Shown here piece after piece: positions 6,171 to 8,531 of a stretch of DNA of 8,531 nucleotides (its first letter is position 1; every line of letters starts with the position of its first letter). Position numbers and translations under genes: made by a program. The notes beneath the pieces are model-generated. The model did not search any database. It had not been told where the DNA came from and saw only the letters and a list, made by a program, of their open reading frames with translations. This DNA is from JBLFWJ01 sp047611425 (GTDB lineage Bacteria > Bacteroidota > Bacteroidia > UBA10329): NCBI GenBank assembly GCA_047611425.1, contig JBLFWJ010000144.1, forward strand, positions 1-8,531, in the 5' to 3' direction.

Positions 6171-7610
6171 TCAACTGCCAACCACCAGCTTACCCGTATA
6201 CCTTACTCCTTCTTTATTGGTAGCCGTAATGGCGTAAATGCCATGCGGCCAGTTGGTAGTTGTTAGTTCGTAGCTGGTTGTAGCTGCCAAATCTTGATAC
6301 ACCACTCTACCCATTGCATCCAACACCATTATATTATAGGAGCCTGCAACAGGCAGGGTAAGGGTGGTTGAAGTAGCGGCAGGGTTGGGGTGTAGTGTAA
6401 AACTGCCTTGGGAAGTTGAAGATATTCCATTTGGCTCGCAAATGCCTGATGCCGTGTAATGGTAGCTATCAATAAAACTTGGTAGACCATAGGCTGAAAC
6501 ATAAGCCATAGCAATGGCAGAGTCCTGGAAACCACATTGTGGCGCAGGTAAATCTGGAAATGGGATGATGGATAGATACTGGTTGCCCAAGTTGTTAAGG
6601 TAAATAACACCATCCGGCCCAAGCTGCAATTGTTGGTATGACTCCGGTACACCAGGGAATTGATTTGTGGCTGAGTTAATTAAATATCTGGATTCCAAGA
6701 ATGCACTAATATCGCCAGGTAGGTATGACAGATTATATTGCCAAACCTTGTAATCACTCAGGGATGAAACATAGAGAAATTGACTATTAGATGAAAAACT
6801 AAGCCCATAAGAGCCATTAGGGTAACCCAACAAGGTCGAGTCTGTGGCAAACGTAATTATGGAAGCAAGGTCTCCGGTACTTGGGTCAAACGAGGCAATG
6901 TCAATAAGCTTTACGGAATTAGTCACTGCAGAGGCTATGAACATCCCGTTTGGAGAGGCTTTCATTTGACCAATAGCTGCATTATGGGAATTGGGGTTTG
7001 CATGCTGATGAATAGGCCCAGTAAAATATTCCATTATACCATTGACGCCCGAGGAGCCAATTTCTGAAACCATATAGGCATTGCTGTTGTAGACATGGCC
7101 AATAAGCCAGTAACCACCATTTGATTTAGCGATTCCAACAATTTTCTCTGTCATATCATTTGCCAGAAGTGTATTTATTTGAAGTGGTATTACACCACTT
7201 TCACGGCATGCCGAAATAATCGAATACCGCATGCCATTTTCCAAATTATTCTGTGCGGCATCTAACGTGATTAACATGAATTCGGTATCACTCTCGGCCA
7301 ACGGGATGATATACGCGGCATGGGTTGCAGATTGATGACCTCTAAGTGTGTCCAAAACAACATTGTGATTCCAGTCCCATATCCTCCGGCCATCAGAATA
7401 GAACAAGAGCTGCCCTATCGAATTACTTATGGATGCTGTCCCTTCCATTTCTTGATCAACAAGATCAATGGCACCATCACCAGACGTTACCGGTGTGGCT
7501 CCATTGAAATCTATGATATTCCCATTTCCAAACACCCACGTATTGCCTTGGCTCTGGGCAAAGAGAAATACAGGAAGAATGATAATAGCGAAGGACAAGC
7601 GGTAAAACAC
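6171..7610 (-). CDS. T9SS cargo protein: beta-propeller-like secreted protein with type A C-terminal sorting domain
   Basis: This 479-residue secreted protein has a signal peptide (1-18, FLFAQ). Its N-terminal region is common in Bacteroidota surface proteins: TWVFGNGNIIDFN (24-36), EGTASISNSIGQLLFYSDG (56-74), then IWDWNHNVV. In other proteins this region often precedes gliding-motility-associated C-terminal domains. Residues 95-385 continue as repeated four-strand blades (for example MKASPNGMFIASA, LSFSSNSQFLYVSS, LQLGPDGVIYLNN), suggesting a propeller. Residues 402-479 form a type A T9SS sorting domain: FTLHPNPA, then MVLDAMGRVVYQ, NWPHGIYAI and YTGKLVV, which directs crossing of the outer membrane and is removed at the surface. 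The start is GTG, sharing its first base with the TAG of the upstream gene, so translation is probably coupled. Its end lies 7 bases from the convergent gene's stop. The binding target is unknown. Confidence 0.85.
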   Translation of the reverse strand: MFYRLSFAIIILPVFLFAQSQGNTWVFGNGNIIDFNGATPVTSGDGAIDLVDQEMEGTASISNSIGQLLFYSDGRRIWDWNHNVVLDTLRGHQSATHAAYIIPLAESDTEFMLITLDAAQNNLENGMRYSIISACRESGVIPLQINTLLANDMTEKIVGIAKSNGGYWLIGHVYNSNAYMVSEIGSSGVNGIMEYFTGPIHQHANPNSHNAAIGQMKASPNGMFIASAVTNSVKLIDIASFDPSTGDLASIITFATDSTLLGYPNGSYGLSFSSNSQFLYVSSLSDYKVWQYNLSYLPGDISAFLESRYLINSATNQFPGVPESYQQLQLGPDGVIYLNNLGNQYLSIIPFPDLPAPQCGFQDSAIAMAYVSAYGLPSFIDSYHYTASGICEPNGISSTSQGSFTLHPNPAATSTTLTLPVAGSYNIMVLDAMGRVVYQDLAATTSYELTTTNWPHGIYAITATNKEGVRYTGKLVVGS

Positions 7611-8531
7611 TATTTGGTTTTTAAGAGTTTATTGGTCTGAATTATTTCACCATCGACCACCAGAGAACAGAAATATACACCAGACGCAACTCCCGTACCA
7701 TAGAAAGTAACTTTTCCGCGACCTTCCTGGTCGATACGGAATTCATTGATATTATTACCGCTTTGGTCATGAAGCATCACCTTCGCAACAACAAACTTTG
7801 AAGGAATATTAACGGCTATGGTAATATACTCGCTAAATGGGTTAGGGTCAGTTTTGAAGACAATGAATTTACCAAAATCATTTACAGCTTCAGATTCCAC
7901 CATCCGAGCTTCTGCCGATGTTTCGCAACAGTCATACATTGTCTGACTGACCCAGTTCATTTGCTGATTAAGATTTTCTATCAGGTGCGATAGGCTGTCG
8001 TTTCTACTTACCATCTCCTTAATTGAATTAACAATCACGTATCTTAATGCCGTGCCATTATAGGACAGAAATTCACCGAGCTCATTCGTGGTTGAATCAT
8101 ATCGGGCAATTGTATCTAACATGTATGGAGCAACTTCAAGTAGATCCTGGGCGACAACACCAACATGTAATTCGTCTGAACGTAAACCATAAGTATCGTT
8201 GTACCGATATCTTTTGGGTTGAAATTGTAAAAGGACATCAAGCCCATCAGTAAATGCTGAAATGTCTTGTTTAAGATTGAAATCCGAAGGAGCGTCCCAA
8301 TCGCCACCACCAGGCTTAACAGCATCATTTACTCCTAATTCCAATAATCCCGAAGGATTATTCGTCCCAATACCAACATTACCTCCTCCGTCCATAATCA
8401 TCTTTGCGTTGCCGTTGTTGTTCTCGGTCCAAACGAATAGCGGCTTATAGCCATCACCACTTGCGGCCCCTGTGTAGCGCCTGTCAAACTGCATTATTGC
8501 TGCCAAGGGAACACCATCGGCATCGGCAGCA
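7610..8531 (-). CDS. Tail-fibre-type protein with peptidase S74 (intramolecular chaperone) domain and T9SS sorting domain, N-terminus beyond window
   Basis: The frame is open through 8531, so the protein continues off the window; the TTG at 8506 is not a real start. The visible 307 residues begin in a passenger end containing 'GGNVGIGTNNPSGLLEL' (about 8386-8336), the repeat style of tail-fibre-like proteins. The S74 domain follows: SDFNLKQDI (from 8287), LLQFQPKRYRYN, and HVGVVAQDLLEVAP. The autocleavage dyad of this family, Ser and Lys five residues later, is intact (Ser codon 8287-8285, Lys codon 8272-8270). A helical segment (about 8035-7915), predicted to trimerise, includes adjacent cysteines (YDCCE). 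The C-terminus (about 7855-7613) is a type A sorting domain: DPNPFSEYITI, VMLHDQSGNNI, GVYFCSLVVDG, TNKLLKTK. It is co-transcribed with the downstream T9SS gene via a TAGTG overlap. Confidence 0.87.
   Translation of the reverse strand, partial: AADADGVPLAAIMQFDRRYTGAASGDGYKPLFVWTENNNGNAKMIMDGGGNVGIGTNNPSGLLELGVNDAVKPGGGDWDAPSDFNLKQDISAFTDGLDVLLQFQPKRYRYNDTYGLRSDELHVGVVAQDLLEVAPYMLDTIARYDSTTNELGEFLSYNGTALRYVIVNSIKEMVSRNDSLSHLIENLNQQMNWVSQTMYDCCETSAEARMVESEAVNDFGKFIVFKTDPNPFSEYITIAVNIPSKFVVAKVMLHDQSGNNINEFRIDQEGRGKVTFYGTGVASGVYFCSLVVDGEIIQTNKLLKTK

Noticed and set aside
6236..6290. Repeated GTTGGTAGTTGTTAG-like motif
   Set aside because: It encodes a Thr/Tyr-rich stretch (TTSYELTTTNW) of the sorting domain. 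The repeat is short, imperfect and explained by coding.
6329..6652. Second minus-strand frame of 107 residues inside the T9SS propeller gene
   Set aside because: It is a frame-shifted shadow of the same strand. The main frame keeps an uninterrupted propeller and sorting domain, so there is no frameshift to explain.
7320..7640. Plus-strand 106-residue open frame opposite the T9SS gene
   Set aside because: It lies antisense to a clearly recognisable secreted protein, has no recognisable domain and is explained by codon use on the other strand.
7610..8506. Treating the TTG at 8506 as the true start of the S74 protein
   Set aside because: The frame stays open to the window edge, and the sequence there is mid-passenger with no signal peptide, which a T9SS cargo needs.
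7610..8531. S74 domain as a sign of a prophage
   Set aside because: The protein carries a T9SS sorting domain and its downstream neighbour is another T9SS cargo protein. There are no other phage genes, so it is a cellular surface protein using a tail-fibre-type chaperone.

Overview
The window looks like a chromosomal segment of a member of the Bacteroidota, probably Flavobacteriales-like. The evidence is two proteins with C-terminal type IX secretion (T9SS) sorting domains, signal peptides ending in the typical 'FAQ'/'MAQ' style, an exact TAnnTTTG-type -7 promoter element, no clear Shine-Dalgarno sequences, and large Bacteroidota-specific envelope proteins. I see no tRNA, rRNA, CRISPR array or phage structural operon.

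Layout. (1) 1-193, minus strand: the left end of an IS3-family insertion sequence, with the first 51 codons of orfA and a TG-starting terminal repeat. (2) 198-240: a perfect 19-bp stem, 5-nt loop, bidirectional terminator. The IS stops 4 bp from it. (3) 257-2671, minus strand: a three-gene operon read from about 2.68 kb downwards. It encodes a glyoxalase II-like metallo-beta-lactamase-fold hydrolase, a secreted sphingomyelinase-type phosphodiesterase, and a secreted DUF1571/LolA-like protein with a LysM domain inserted in its C-terminal half. (4) 2672-2752: an 81-bp divergent promoter region with a good promoter for the operon and a 12-bp dyad between its -33 and -7 elements. (5) 2753-6163, plus strand: a 1136-residue envelope protein. 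It combines a peptidase-MA-like domain that has lost its zinc motif, a TolB/PD40-like beta-propeller, a charged linker and a C-terminal Omp85-type beta-barrel. (6) 6171-8531, minus strand: two tightly coupled genes (TAGTG stop/start overlap) for T9SS cargo. The upstream one, cut by the window edge, carries a peptidase S74 (tail-fibre intramolecular chaperone) domain followed by a sorting domain. The downstream one is a propeller-like protein with a sorting domain.

Together the window is about the cell envelope and surface. The most interesting objects are the propeller-Omp85 fusion with its dead protease domain, the divergently arranged phospholipase/LolA-like/LysM operon beside it, and the S74-T9SS arrangement, in which autocleavage would cut the passenger away from its own secretion signal. 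Roles for these proteins are inferred from domain recognition by eye; no searches were run.
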